From an uncultured Faecalibacterium sp. (GTDB lineage: Bacteria; Bacillota; Clostridia; Oscillospirales; Ruminococcaceae), in assembly GCA_934513205.1 (NCBI GenBank), contig CAKSWU010000028.1, positions 1 through 23,288 on the forward strand: 23,288 nt of DNA. The letters run 5' to 3'. How positions within the stretch are numbered: the stretch's first letter is position 1; every line of letters begins with the position of its first letter. The translations under genes and the position numbers were made by a program. Shown one piece after another: positions 15,530 through 22,582 of the stretch. Below the pieces are notes generated by a model, which saw nothing but the letters and a program-made list of their open reading frames with translations, did no database searches and had not been told where the DNA came from.

Positions 15530-15973
15530 TTAAGCAAGCATCTTGCCCTCCAGATAGGAGCAGCGCAGATAATCGGGGTTGGTATAATAGACATTGGAAT
15601 TGAAGTCGGAAATCTCATCTGTGATGAACGAAGAGAAAACATCAATGATCGCCTGTGCTGCATCATCGTTCTTCATGGTGGACAGCACCAATCCCTGATA
15701 CAGCATCCCGATGGAAGTTGCGGAAGGAACTTCGTAGCGGCACTCGGCTACGGTATCAAAATTACCGTCCGGGATGTTAAACCAATCAATCAGTTCTTCC
15801 GAAACCTGTTCAAAGGAAAGGCAGTGGTTTACCTCGGCATCATAAATTTGACGCTCAATGTCCTTTTTGGAAAAGCAACGAATCACATCCTGCCGATGGT
15901 TCTTTGTTTTGCGGGCAATGTATTCGATCAGGCTGCATACATAAAAAATATCATTCATCTGTTTTTCCGTCAT
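15530..15973 (-). CDS. Putative antitoxin-like partner, N-terminus DUF3791-like
   Basis: 147 residues from ATG 15973 (GAGAGGAG about 11 bases upstream); an in-frame GTG at 15985 abuts the RBS. The first 70 residues (IFYVCSLIEYIARKT, DVIRCF, a conserved H in VNHCLSFEQVSEELIDWF) resemble DUF3791 proteins, which commonly pair with DUF3990. The second half (YEVPSATSIGMLYQGLVL and an acidic stretch) I do not recognise; it may be an extra domain. The gene overlaps DUF3990 by 23 bases and ends before a terminator, so the pair is co-expressed. Role as neutralising partner is inferred from context only. Confidence 0.65.
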   Translation of the reverse strand: MTEKQMNDIFYVCSLIEYIARKTKNHRQDVIRCFSKKDIERQIYDAEVNHCLSFEQVSEELIDWFNIPDGNFDTVAECRYEVPSATSIGMLYQGLVLSTMKNDDAAQAIIDVFSSFITDEISDFNSNVYYTNPDYLRCSYLEGKMLA

Positions 15974-16433
15974 GGATGTGTTCACTCCTCTCGAATGTTA
16001 AACAGCGCAGAGCATTGGCTGTATGAAAACTGATCTGATGTGTCGGGTGTTTGAATTTTGCCAATGCCCAAAATGCTTCGCGGCTGATTTGACCAGAAGT
16101 AAAGCCGTTGACGTAATCCCAAATCGTATCGTCAGACATTGGCCCCTCTACAATATCGTAGGGATGGGTTTCGCCTGCACGACATTTTGCAATAAAATCC
16201 AGCCATTCATCCGACATTTCCGGGAAGCGCAGAATCTTCAGCTCAGGATTCTCTACATAGCGGTAAATGTTCACAATACCATATGCGGAGCGGCGGTCTG
16301 CCCAGCGGTAGGCTTGCTGATAATTGTTCGTGCAATAGAATCCCCATGAAAAGTCTTTTGTATACCGTGTGATACGGATTTCAGGATAGACAACTTCCTC
16401 TTTGCTACCGTGATACAGTAAAATCTCGCGCAT
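15951..16433 (-). CDS. DUF3990 domain protein, ADP-ribosyltransferase-like putative toxin
   Basis: 160 residues from ATG 16433, with GAAGGTG upstream; a GTG at 16442 lies inside that RBS and is less likely. The N-terminal pattern LYHGS ... DFSWGFYCT ... QQAYRWADRR is the DUF3990 signature and looks like the substrate-binding fold of ADP-ribosyltransferases (H in YHG, GFY loop). DUF3990 genes are widely found next to DUF3791 in Clostridia and are suspected toxin-antitoxin pairs; no target is known to me. It lies between maff2 and the channel block, bounded by hairpin copy 3 and by a strong terminator, so the pair looks like inserted cargo that could stabilise the element. Confidence 0.75.
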   Translation of the reverse strand: MREILLYHGSKEEVVYPEIRITRYTKDFSWGFYCTNNYQQAYRWADRRSAYGIVNIYRYVENPELKILRFPEMSDEWLDFIAKCRAGETHPYDIVEGPMSDDTIWDYVNGFTSGQISREAFWALAKFKHPTHQISFHTANALRCLTFERSEHIHDGKTDE

Positions 16434-16491
16434 CTGCTTCACCTTCTATAGATAAGATGGTGACTATGGTGCTTCTTATTATAATATGTAC

Positions 16492-16511
16492 CGGGCGGCA
16501 ACCGCCGCCCG
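16492..16511 (-). repeat. GC-rich hairpin, copy 3 of 3, followed by GTACATAT
   Basis: Minus strand: arms CGGGCGGC and GCCGCCCG (8 bp, perfect) enclose GGTT; GTACATAT then TATAAT follow. It begins 6 bases after the maff2 stop codon. No T-run. The TATAAT just beyond (about 16484-16479) may be the -10 box of the DUF3990 pair, though I see no good -35. Confidence 0.7.
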
Positions 16512-16517
16512 CTGTTC

Positions 16518-16733
16518 TTAACCGAACAGGCCGCTCAGCAGAGGAATGAGGGTAATGCCGACCAACGCCACGCCGCCGCCAGCCATGAGCTGCTTCATGC
16601 CCTGACTCTTGCTGCCGGGGTTATCGTTACCATAACCTTCCAGCAGGTTGATGGCACCCCAAACGCCGAGACCGGCACCCAGAGCGACAACCAGAGTCTG
16701 AAGAACTTCGATAGCACTGTTGAAGAATTCCAT
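16518..16733 (-). CDS. Maff2 family small membrane protein
   Basis: 71 residues, start ATG 16733 with AAAGGAG upstream. Two hydrophobic segments (about 10-30 and 50-69) flank a short loop containing GYGNDNPGSKSQGMKQLMAGG (the family's most conserved part is NDNPGSKSQG). Maff2 proteins sit between virD4 and virB6-like genes in Tn1549-type elements. Size, topology and place resemble VirB2-type pilins, but that role is inference. Confidence 0.88.
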   Translation of the reverse strand: MEFFNSAIEVLQTLVVALGAGLGVWGAINLLEGYGNDNPGSKSQGMKQLMAGGGVALVGITLIPLLSGLFG

Positions 16734-16853
16734 AGTCTTTTCTCCTTTATTATAAAGCGTTTTTGGTCATTTGTACACACCTGAAATCCCATCATTTTAT
16801 GCCGCATAGCCGCAGCAGAGTTGATTTTCTGGTGTACCTGTCAGACCGATGGT

Positions 16854-16885
16854 AAAAATAGCCACCTACCCAATCAGATAGGCGG
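16854..16885 (-). terminator. Weak intrinsic terminator overlapping the virD4 stop
   Basis: Minus strand: arms CCGCCTA and TAGGTGG (one G-U pair), 10-base loop that contains the virD4 stop codon, then CTATTTTTACC. The T-run is short and the stem moderate, so partial termination before maff2 is plausible. Confidence 0.45.
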
Positions 16886-18640
16886 AAGTGAATCAGCGTC
16901 CACCACGATGAACTCATCACCGGGGTGGATTTTTGTTTTTCGGTTCAGATATTTTTCAATATCAAACGTGTTCTTGGGGTTGTAATCAGAGGTCAGCTTG
17001 TAGTTCGGATGCTGGGTCAGGTCGTACTTGTCCGAAAGAAAAGGCCGCACACCGCGCAGCTGCAAAATGCACTTGCCACCATCCAGCACAGCAATCTCAT
17101 CTCGACTTAATAATTCGTGACCCAATTTGGAGTAATTTGTGCCGTAAGATGGTGAGTTTCCGCGCGTGTCCGATGTGTTGAACGCATCAATCGTTTCTTT
17201 GCCCAGCATTTCAGACAGGTCTTTCAACGTACCGGGTTCCGAACCGCCGAGGAAAATCTGACTGTCCATATTGCCGATGATGGTATCGGCATTGTCCTTG
17301 TAGATAGCCTTTAGCTGGCTTTTTGCCTGTAAAACAAGGCAAGCCGAAATCTCACGGCTGCGGATGGTCGCCACCAGTTTTTCCAGATTGGGAATCTGTC
17401 CGATGTTGGCGCACTCGTCAATCAGACAGCGCACATGAATAGGCAGCTTGCCGCCGTACACATCGTCCGCTTTGTCGCACAAGAGGTTAAAAAGCTGGGT
17501 GTAGACCATGCTAATGAGGAAGTTAAAAGTGCTGTCCGTGTCCGACATGATGAGAAACAGAACCGTTTTCTTGTCGCCCAGTGTGTCCAGTTGCAGTTCG
17601 TCATACATCGTTAAATCGCGCAGTTCTTGAATATCAAAAGGTGCGAGCCGTGCGCCGCAGGAAATGAGGATGCTCTTTGCTGTCTTACCAGCAGCTAATT
17701 TATAGAGCTTGTACTGGCGCACGGCAAAGGAATTGGGCTTTTTCTTGCCTAAATCCTCAAAGAGCAGGTCAACCGGGTTTTGGTATTCTTCATCGTCCTC
17801 CAACACTTGCATGGTGTTCAGCATTTCGAGCAAGGTCGCAAAGTTTTGTTCTTCGACAGGAGCTTCATAATGCAGATATGCGATAAGCGCAGTGAGCAAA
17901 AGTCGTTCGCTTTTCTCCCAGAATGGATCGCCGCCGCTGCCTTCACCTTTCGTGTTGGTCATAAGGGTCGTGACCAACTTGAGAATATCCTTTTCGCTGT
18001 GGACGTAGCTGAACGGATTGTAGCGCATCGACTTCTTGAAGTTGATGGTGTTCAGGATTTTCACCTTATAGCCGTTTTTCAGCATGGCCTGCCCACATTC
18101 AAGCACGATTGTACCTTTCGGATCAGTTACGACATAGGAGGAGTGGCACTGTAAAAGATTTGGTTTTAGCCAGAAGCGCGTCTTACCGCTGCCGGAGCCG
18201 CCGACCACCAGCACGTTTTTGTTTCGGGCATTCTTGGGGTCGGGTGGACAATTGCTCATCATCAACCGTTCTGTTTTGGTTAAAATGATGTTGTCGGCAA
18301 ACTTGGGAGACATGAACGGTTCAATGTCCTTGGCATTGCCCCATCGGGCAGAGCCGTACTCCATGCCGTGCCTGTACTTCTTTGCATTTTTGCTCCGCAA
18401 ATATACGGCAAGCCGTAGTCCTGCGCCGCAGGAAAAGCCAATAAGCAAATCCAGCGGATGCAGACTGGGCAGAGGGTTCGCAAATGCCACCGGGAAAGTT
18501 CCCATCATCGCCATGATTTTATCGCCCAACTCTTTTCCCTCGGCAAGCCGCCATACTTCACCAAGGTTCGTTGCCACCAGTCCCAGCAGGATATACGGCA
18601 GATACAGCGCAAGCAGTTTTGTCAGCTTTTTCGTGGTCAC
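16874..18640 (-). CDS. virD4: VirD4-like coupling ATPase (CD1115 family)
   Basis: 588 residues. It links the relaxase-DNA complex to the secretion channel and sits in the membrane. Two N-terminal membrane segments (about 10-28 and 60-80) are followed by a TraG/VirD4 ATPase with Walker A GGSGSGKT at 147-154 and Walker B CLIDEC at 405-410. The start is GTG 18640, 8 bases after AGGAG, sharing GTGA with the pcfB stop (4-base overlap), which implies coupling. Length is normal for the family. Confidence 0.95.
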   Translation of the reverse strand: MTTKKLTKLLALYLPYILLGLVATNLGEVWRLAEGKELGDKIMAMMGTFPVAFANPLPSLHPLDLLIGFSCGAGLRLAVYLRSKNAKKYRHGMEYGSARWGNAKDIEPFMSPKFADNIILTKTERLMMSNCPPDPKNARNKNVLVVGGSGSGKTRFWLKPNLLQCHSSYVVTDPKGTIVLECGQAMLKNGYKVKILNTINFKKSMRYNPFSYVHSEKDILKLVTTLMTNTKGEGSGGDPFWEKSERLLLTALIAYLHYEAPVEEQNFATLLEMLNTMQVLEDDEEYQNPVDLLFEDLGKKKPNSFAVRQYKLYKLAAGKTAKSILISCGARLAPFDIQELRDLTMYDELQLDTLGDKKTVLFLIMSDTDSTFNFLISMVYTQLFNLLCDKADDVYGGKLPIHVRCLIDECANIGQIPNLEKLVATIRSREISACLVLQAKSQLKAIYKDNADTIIGNMDSQIFLGGSEPGTLKDLSEMLGKETIDAFNTSDTRGNSPSYGTNYSKLGHELLSRDEIAVLDGGKCILQLRGVRPFLSDKYDLTQHPNYKLTSDYNPKNTFDIEKYLNRKTKIHPGDEFIVVDADSLPPI

Positions 18641-19113
18641 AGTCCACGCTCCTGTTCCTTGCGGCGCACCTTGCCGGGAAGTTCTGCTGCGGCCTGCACC
18701 AGTTCGTGCAGCTTTTCCAGCACAGAGGGACGCATGGTTTTGCTCAGCAGGGATGCCGAATATTCTTTGAAAGCGGCATTGAACGCTTCCACATCCGGGG
18801 CTTTGAAAAAGACCAGATACCGGGGCGGCACTTCGGAACTGTCCTTGCGGATGGCATAGTCGATGCCGTACTTTTTGGCGTACCGCTCAAAATCGCGGAT
18901 ACCCGTTTTGTTGATTTCTACGCTGGACACGCCGCGATTTTGCCGCAGGAGCATTCGGACACTCTGCTTGCCGCTGGATTTATCGGCCAGTAATTTTGAC
19001 TGATACTGCTGGAGTGCTGTCCGTCCAGCGTTCAGAACCGTCCGGGCGGTCAGCTTCGTGGTGGACACCACAATATTGAATGTTTTCTGCTCGACTTCTT
19101 CCTGCACATTCAT
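18637..19113 (-). CDS. PcfB family protein (DUF3801), VirD4 accessory
   Basis: 158 residues. The start could be ATG 19113 (AAGGG 6 bases upstream), ATG 19119, or GTG 19107, which matches the usual M-Q-E-E-V beginning of the family; I favour 19113. The sequence VQEEVEQKTFNIVVSTTKLT is the PcfB signature, with a basic middle region and a conserved RYAKKYGIDYAIRKD segment. PcfB binds or assists the coupling protein PcfC/VirD4 in pCF10-type conjugation. It overlaps virD4 by 4 bases and the DUF3789-like frame by about 130 bases. Confidence 0.85.
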   Translation of the reverse strand: MNVQEEVEQKTFNIVVSTTKLTARTVLNAGRTALQQYQSKLLADKSSGKQSVRMLLRQNRGVSSVEINKTGIRDFERYAKKYGIDYAIRKDSSEVPPRYLVFFKAPDVEAFNAAFKEYSASLLSKTMRPSVLEKLHELVQAAAELPGKVRRKEQERGL

Positions 19114-19207
19114 CACCATCCCTTGCCGCCTGCATTAGCGCAGCCACGAAAAAGCCGCAGAGTGCGCCGAACTCAAAAAATGCGAAACCGATGAAAAAAT
19201 TAAGCAT
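18980..19207 (-). CDS. DUF3789-like small membrane protein
   Basis: A 75-codon frame from ATG 19207 with GAGGCG upstream. Residues 1-28 (MLNFFIGFAFFEFGALCGFF, then VAALMQAARDGDE) match the short DUF3789 proteins: one membrane helix and a short tail. Relatives end soon after this motif. Here the frame continues for about 40 residues of C-, R- and S-rich sequence out of frame over the pcfB start. That extension is probably a by-product of overlap rather than a domain. Confidence 0.65.
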   Translation of the reverse strand: MLNFFIGFAFFEFGALCGFFVAALMQAARDGDECAGRSRAENIQYCGVHHEADRPDGSERWTDSTPAVSVKITGR

Positions 19208-19216
19208 AGGCGCGCC

Positions 19217-19642
19217 TCAATCCATACAGATGCAGGGCAGCTTGTGATTGTCTGCCATGAGCGTGACGCTGTGGCTTGCCAGAAACTTCTGGAAACGGTA
19301 CACATCGTCGATGGTGAGCGAAATAAAATCGCTGTCCATGTTGGTGCGCACCAGAATGACCGGGCCAGTCAGGTAACGTTTGCCCGCCAGCTTTAACACC
19401 TGTGCCGGATTGTAGGTGAGCAGCAGCGAGGTGTCAGGGAGATTGATGCTGACATCGCTTTCATCGAAGCAGGGCAGAATGTCAGGAACTTCATCCAGCG
19501 TGATAACCGTCAGTTCCATATCCGGCGCAATGGCTGCAAAGTAGACTTCACCGGGCTTCTTGCCACCTGCCAGAATGGTGCAGATGCGCATATCAATAGT
19601 AATTTCCTCGGAACGGATAATACGAGAAGCGGTATTGTTCAT
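19217..19642 (-). CDS. Conserved ICE hypothetical protein (141 aa)
   Basis: 141 residues, ATG 19642 behind GGAGG. It is a soluble, mostly beta/mixed protein with no signal peptide, membrane segment or catalytic motif I recognise; conserved-looking stretches are YFAAIAPDMELTVITLDEVPD (middle), VILVRTNMDSD and SLTIDDVYRFQKFLASH. Its homologues are usual between parB and pcfB in this ICE type (DUF6329 may be the annotation, uncertain). It starts only 31 bases after the parB terminator, so it is either read through that terminator or has a promoter inside parB. Confidence 0.75.
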   Translation of the reverse strand: MNNTASRIIRSEEITIDMRICTILAGGKKPGEVYFAAIAPDMELTVITLDEVPDILPCFDESDVSINLPDTSLLLTYNPAQVLKLAGKRYLTGPVILVRTNMDSDFISLTIDDVYRFQKFLASHSVTLMADNHKLPCICMD

Positions 19643-19673
19643 AGGCGTTTTTCCTCCATTTTTGCAAAAGAAA

Positions 19674-19691
19674 AAGACCCCATCGGGTCTT
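19674..19691 (-). terminator. Intrinsic terminator after parB
   Basis: Minus strand: arms AAGACCC and GGGTCTT with a 4-base loop, followed by TTTCTTTTGC. It begins 16 bases after the parB stop codon. Confidence 0.85.
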
Positions 19692-19707
19692 ACATTTCAA
19701 ACGACGT

Positions 19708-20739
19708 TCAGCGTTCGGCTTCATGTTTGCGCTTCTTCAAACGCTGATCCAGCAGCTTAATGATGGAATCTTCGATTTGCTTTGACGAATAGCTGCTCGG
19801 AAAATATTTTTTTAGGGCATCACTTCTGAATACAATTTTTTCTGCTTTACTCTCCTCCAAAAGTCCGATGATTTTTTCTTCCATTTCTCTCGGAGTAGAG
19901 CTTTCGGGAAAGTATTTCCGCAGAGTATCGTTTTTGATAACCACCTTGTCCAATTCGTCCTTTTTCGGCTCTCCCATCACGGCAAAGGCAACGTCATACG
20001 AGAAATGACCTTCCTGAGCCAGCTTTTTGAGCCGTTGCGCCTGTGATAGTGATGGAGCGTTCTGTGTGTCGAACATAGCTTCAAGAAAATCTCGCTGCTG
20101 GTTTTCATCAAGATAAGAGAGTTCCACCGCAGGGTTAAATGAGATTTTCTTTTCGTCTACCATGTCCAGAAGTTCCGGGATAAGGTTGGTTAAGCGGATA
20201 AAGCGGCGAATTGTGTCTTTACTTACACCAGCATCTTCACCGACTTTTTCAACAGATAACTTCTGCGCAACTTGCGTAGAAGTTAAATCTGACCTAGCAC
20301 CTTGTCTTTTTAGTGCATCTAGCTTCATCTTGTAGGCAAATGCCCGCTCACTCGGCAAAATCTGTTCGCGCTGAAGGTTGGAATCGACCATGAGCAGGAC
20401 GGCGGCATCATCATCCATTTGACGGACAATGACAGGCAGGGCTTTCAATCCGGCAAGCTGTGCAGCGTGCTGGCGGCGATGGCCGGAAATAATTTCATAG
20501 CCACCTTCCGGGCGTGGACGGGCAATCAGGGGATTTGTGACACCCAACAGCTTTATGCTTTCCACTGTATGCTGCATAGCTTCATCGTCCAGAACCTTAA
20601 AAGGATGGTCTTTGAACGGATGCAGTTCCTCGATGGAAATTTGCTGCACCTGTTCGCGCTGTTCTTCCTGCCGGGCTTCTTCGGTGGAAAAAATATCATC
20701 GTAGCTGTTCAGACTGACGTTTAATCCGTTTTTCGGCAT
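19708..20739 (-). CDS. parB: ParB/Spo0J-type partition protein with duplicated C-terminal motif
   Basis: 343 residues; ATG 20739 with GGGGGTG upstream. The N-terminal ParB domain contains SGHRRQHAA (85-93, nucleotide-binding box) and ERAFAYKMKLDALKRQG; a helix-turn-helix follows (about 160-185, VGEDAGVSKDTIRRFIRL). It would bind parS-like sites and partition the excised circle with ParA. The C-terminus is unusual: residues 265-296 and 301-332 are two copies of one motif (K-x-V-x-x-x-D-x-L-x-K-Y-F-P-x-S, then E-x-x-I-x-x-LL). The start overlaps parA by 44 bases. Confidence 0.93.
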   Translation of the reverse strand: MPKNGLNVSLNSYDDIFSTEEARQEEQREQVQQISIEELHPFKDHPFKVLDDEAMQHTVESIKLLGVTNPLIARPRPEGGYEIISGHRRQHAAQLAGLKALPVIVRQMDDDAAVLLMVDSNLQREQILPSERAFAYKMKLDALKRQGARSDLTSTQVAQKLSVEKVGEDAGVSKDTIRRFIRLTNLIPELLDMVDEKKISFNPAVELSYLDENQQRDFLEAMFDTQNAPSLSQAQRLKKLAQEGHFSYDVAFAVMGEPKKDELDKVVIKNDTLRKYFPESSTPREMEEKIIGLLEESKAEKIVFRSDALKKYFPSSYSSKQIEDSIIKLLDQRLKKRKHEAER

Positions 20740-21529
20740 CGGCCAACACCCCCTTTGCGATGGAATGATAGGCTTCTGCTACTTTGCCTTTGGGGTCATA
20801 CTGGAAGATACTTTTTCCGGTCGTGCTGGTTTCGGCGGCACGGACAGAGCGAGGAATGGTCTGGTCGAACACCTTCAGATGCTTTCCGTAGGCTTGCCGA
20901 ATCAGATTGCTGATCTGCTGCCCATAGATTGTGCGGCTGTCCGTCATGGTGAGCAGGATGCCCTCAATTTTCAGCTTTGGATTTATCTGCCGCCTTACTT
21001 TCTGCACAGTTTGAAGCAGTTGCTCCAAACCTTTCGCAGAAAGATACTGCGCTTGCACCGGAATCAGAGCGGAATCTGCCGCCGCCAGTGCATTGACTGT
21101 CAGCATACCGAGAGAGGGGGTACAGTCGATCAGGATATAGTCGTACTCGCGTTTTGCGTTTTCCAACACCTGTTTCATCACTTTTTCCCGGCTCATGGTA
21201 TTCACCAAAGCCACTTCCAGCCCGGCCAGTTCGATGTTGGCCGGGATAAGGTCAACGCCCTCCGCATGGTGCAGAATCCCTTCGCCGGGTGGGATACACT
21301 GGTCGTTCATGGCTTTCTGCATTAGAGCGGAGAGTGTGATGGGCAGGGTATCCGGGTCTTGCCAGCCCATACTGACAGTGAGCGAACCCTGTGGGTCAGC
21401 GTCCACAAGTAGAACTTTCTTGCCCTCCATTGCAAGTCCTACGCCCAAATTTTCACAGGTGGTGGTTTTGCCTGTGCCACCTTTCTGGTTGATAACGGCT
21501 ATTGTTGTTGCCTTTTTGGAAATTTTCAT
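20696..21529 (-). CDS. parA: ParA partition ATPase
   Basis: 277 residues. The start is ATG 21529, which shares its A with the repA stop (TGATG); GGAGGT lies just before and is close, so coupling to repA is likely. A longer frame upstream is only overlap with repA. Deviant Walker A KGGTGKTT at 16-23, then LLVDADPQGSL (about 40-50) and IPVQAQYLSAKGLEQL, are typical of plasmid/ICE ParA (Soj family). It moves ParB-bound DNA by nucleotide-dependent cycling on the nucleoid. Confidence 0.95.
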   Translation of the reverse strand: MKISKKATTIAVINQKGGTGKTTTCENLGVGLAMEGKKVLLVDADPQGSLTVSMGWQDPDTLPITLSALMQKAMNDQCIPPGEGILHHAEGVDLIPANIELAGLEVALVNTMSREKVMKQVLENAKREYDYILIDCTPSLGMLTVNALAAADSALIPVQAQYLSAKGLEQLLQTVQKVRRQINPKLKIEGILLTMTDSRTIYGQQISNLIRQAYGKHLKVFDQTIPRSVRAAETSTTGKSIFQYDPKGKVAEAYHSIAKGVLADAEKRIKRQSEQLR

Positions 21530-22398
21530 CACCTCCGAGCTGCTAAATCGTGGTTGACTTTGTTCTGATAGTAGAGCTGCATTGTGGTTGGGGCGTTGAA
21601 CAGCGCGGCCAGAAGATACTGCTTCATGTTCCGTATCGGTGAAGTGTTTTCTGCAAGGCAGTTCAAAACAAACCGAATGTGGTCTGCATTCAGTTTTTTC
21701 AGCCTGCTGCACACTACTTCGGCGGGCTTATCATCGCCAGCAATTCTTATGAGCTTGCGCTTGCTGTCACAGGTATCCACCAGCAAATTCACGATCTGAT
21801 AGATTGTATCTTCATCATCCGGGTAAAGCCGGAGAAGAAGGTCTATCTCCAAAGAATGTGAAAAATATTCTTCGAGTAGTTCACGATTCTTCATCATCTT
21901 CGATTCATCGGAAAGGATAGGATTCGTATTATTCCGCTCTGTCTTATTCTTTTTATTCTTATTACATCGTGATTTGGGTGGGTCTTGACATTCTTTTTTG
22001 AAAGCCCCAGATTCGTGATTTTCACGATTCTGGACACGCTCATTTGAAAGGTCTGACGAAAAGTTTTTCACATATACCAAACTTGGCTTGCCCAATCCTC
22101 TGCGTTTTCGTTCAACCAAACCAAATTTTTCAAGTTCCCGGAACAGCTTCATCGCTTTGTTGTCTGCGCAACACAAAGTCCTCTTGACATCCTCAATCGT
22201 GAAGATGATGAACACTCGACCTTTTTTGTCAAACCATTCATTTTTAACAGAAAGGCTCATGCGGTCAAGCAGGATGCCGTACAGAGTTTTGGCATCGGTT
22301 GACAGATCTTGAAACCGCTGCTCCTGAAAAAGAGCCTTTGGAATGCGGAAGAACGAAAAGAGTTCTCCGGCCTGTCCGTAAAAGTAGTCAAGGGTCAT
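21529..22398 (-). CDS. repA: RepA-type replication initiator (RepA N-terminal domain)
   Basis: 289 residues, ATG 22398. The N-terminal part (residues about 5-115, FFRIPKALFQEQRFQDLSTDAK, partly quoted: AKTLYGILLDRMSLS) matches the RepA_N winged-helix domain of Firmicutes plasmids and ICEs, which binds the origin. The middle is charged and variable; the C-terminus (about 165-280) forms a helical domain usual in this group. No ribosome binding site precedes its ATG; instead its start overlaps the stop of a 15-codon leader ORF, and it ends in TGATG with parA. The element probably replicates autonomously after excision. Confidence 0.9.
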   Translation of the reverse strand: MTLDYFYGQAGELFSFFRIPKALFQEQRFQDLSTDAKTLYGILLDRMSLSVKNEWFDKKGRVFIIFTIEDVKRTLCCADNKAMKLFRELEKFGLVERKRRGLGKPSLVYVKNFSSDLSNERVQNRENHESGAFKKECQDPPKSRCNKNKKNKTERNNTNPILSDESKMMKNRELLEEYFSHSLEIDLLLRLYPDDEDTIYQIVNLLVDTCDSKRKLIRIAGDDKPAEVVCSRLKKLNADHIRFVLNCLAENTSPIRNMKQYLLAALFNAPTTMQLYYQNKVNHDLAARR

Positions 22399-22442
22399 AC
22401 AATTCTGTTAAGGATGAAAAAACAACGATGGTTCATTGACAT
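22395..22442 (-). CDS. 15-codon leader peptide coupled to repA
   Basis: ATG 22442 is preceded by AAGGAGGA (22460-22453). The ORF MSMNHRCFFILNRIV ends with TGA at 22397-22395, overlapping the repA ATG in ATGA. It supplies the SD that repA lacks, so translation of repA may depend on it. Confidence 0.6.
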   Translation of the reverse strand: MSMNHRCFFILNRIV

Positions 22443-22479
22443 GGTTGACAAATCCTCCTTATAGATAATTCGTGCAAAC

Positions 22480-22518
22480 AAAAAGCGCAACTTCGATTGA
22501 TGAAAATCGAAATTGCGC
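22480..22518 (-). terminator. Attenuator-like hairpin in the repA leader
   Basis: Minus strand: a 14-base stem (arms at 22518-22505 and 22498-22485, one mismatch) with a 6-base loop, followed by TTTTTGTTT. No gene lies upstream in this direction, so it may act as a transcriptional attenuator of repA or close a small RNA. I see no convincing promoter on either side; a weak TTGCGC / TATCTA pair overlaps the hairpin end. Confidence 0.75.
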
Positions 22519-22560
22519 GATGTAACTTAGCCGGGGGAGAAAAGTCATTTGTCGGGGTCG

Positions 22561-22582
22561 TTTGACCACAATTTGACCACAA
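22561..22582 (+). repeat. Two adjacent 11-base direct repeats near the element end
   Basis: TTTGACCACAA occurs twice, head to tail. A related TTTTGACCAACA lies at 22667-22678, close to the tRNA-like end. These could be arm-type integrase sites or iterons for RepA. Confidence 0.6.

Noticed and set aside
16745..16755. TATAAT just before maff2 as a promoter
   Set aside because: Transcription would start within the RBS, leaving no usable leader, and there is no matching -35 box; the sequence is part of an AT-rich RBS region.
21530..21712. 61-residue N-terminal extension of ParA
   Set aside because: It only reads through repA in another frame; the MKISKKATT start overlapping the repA stop fits the family.
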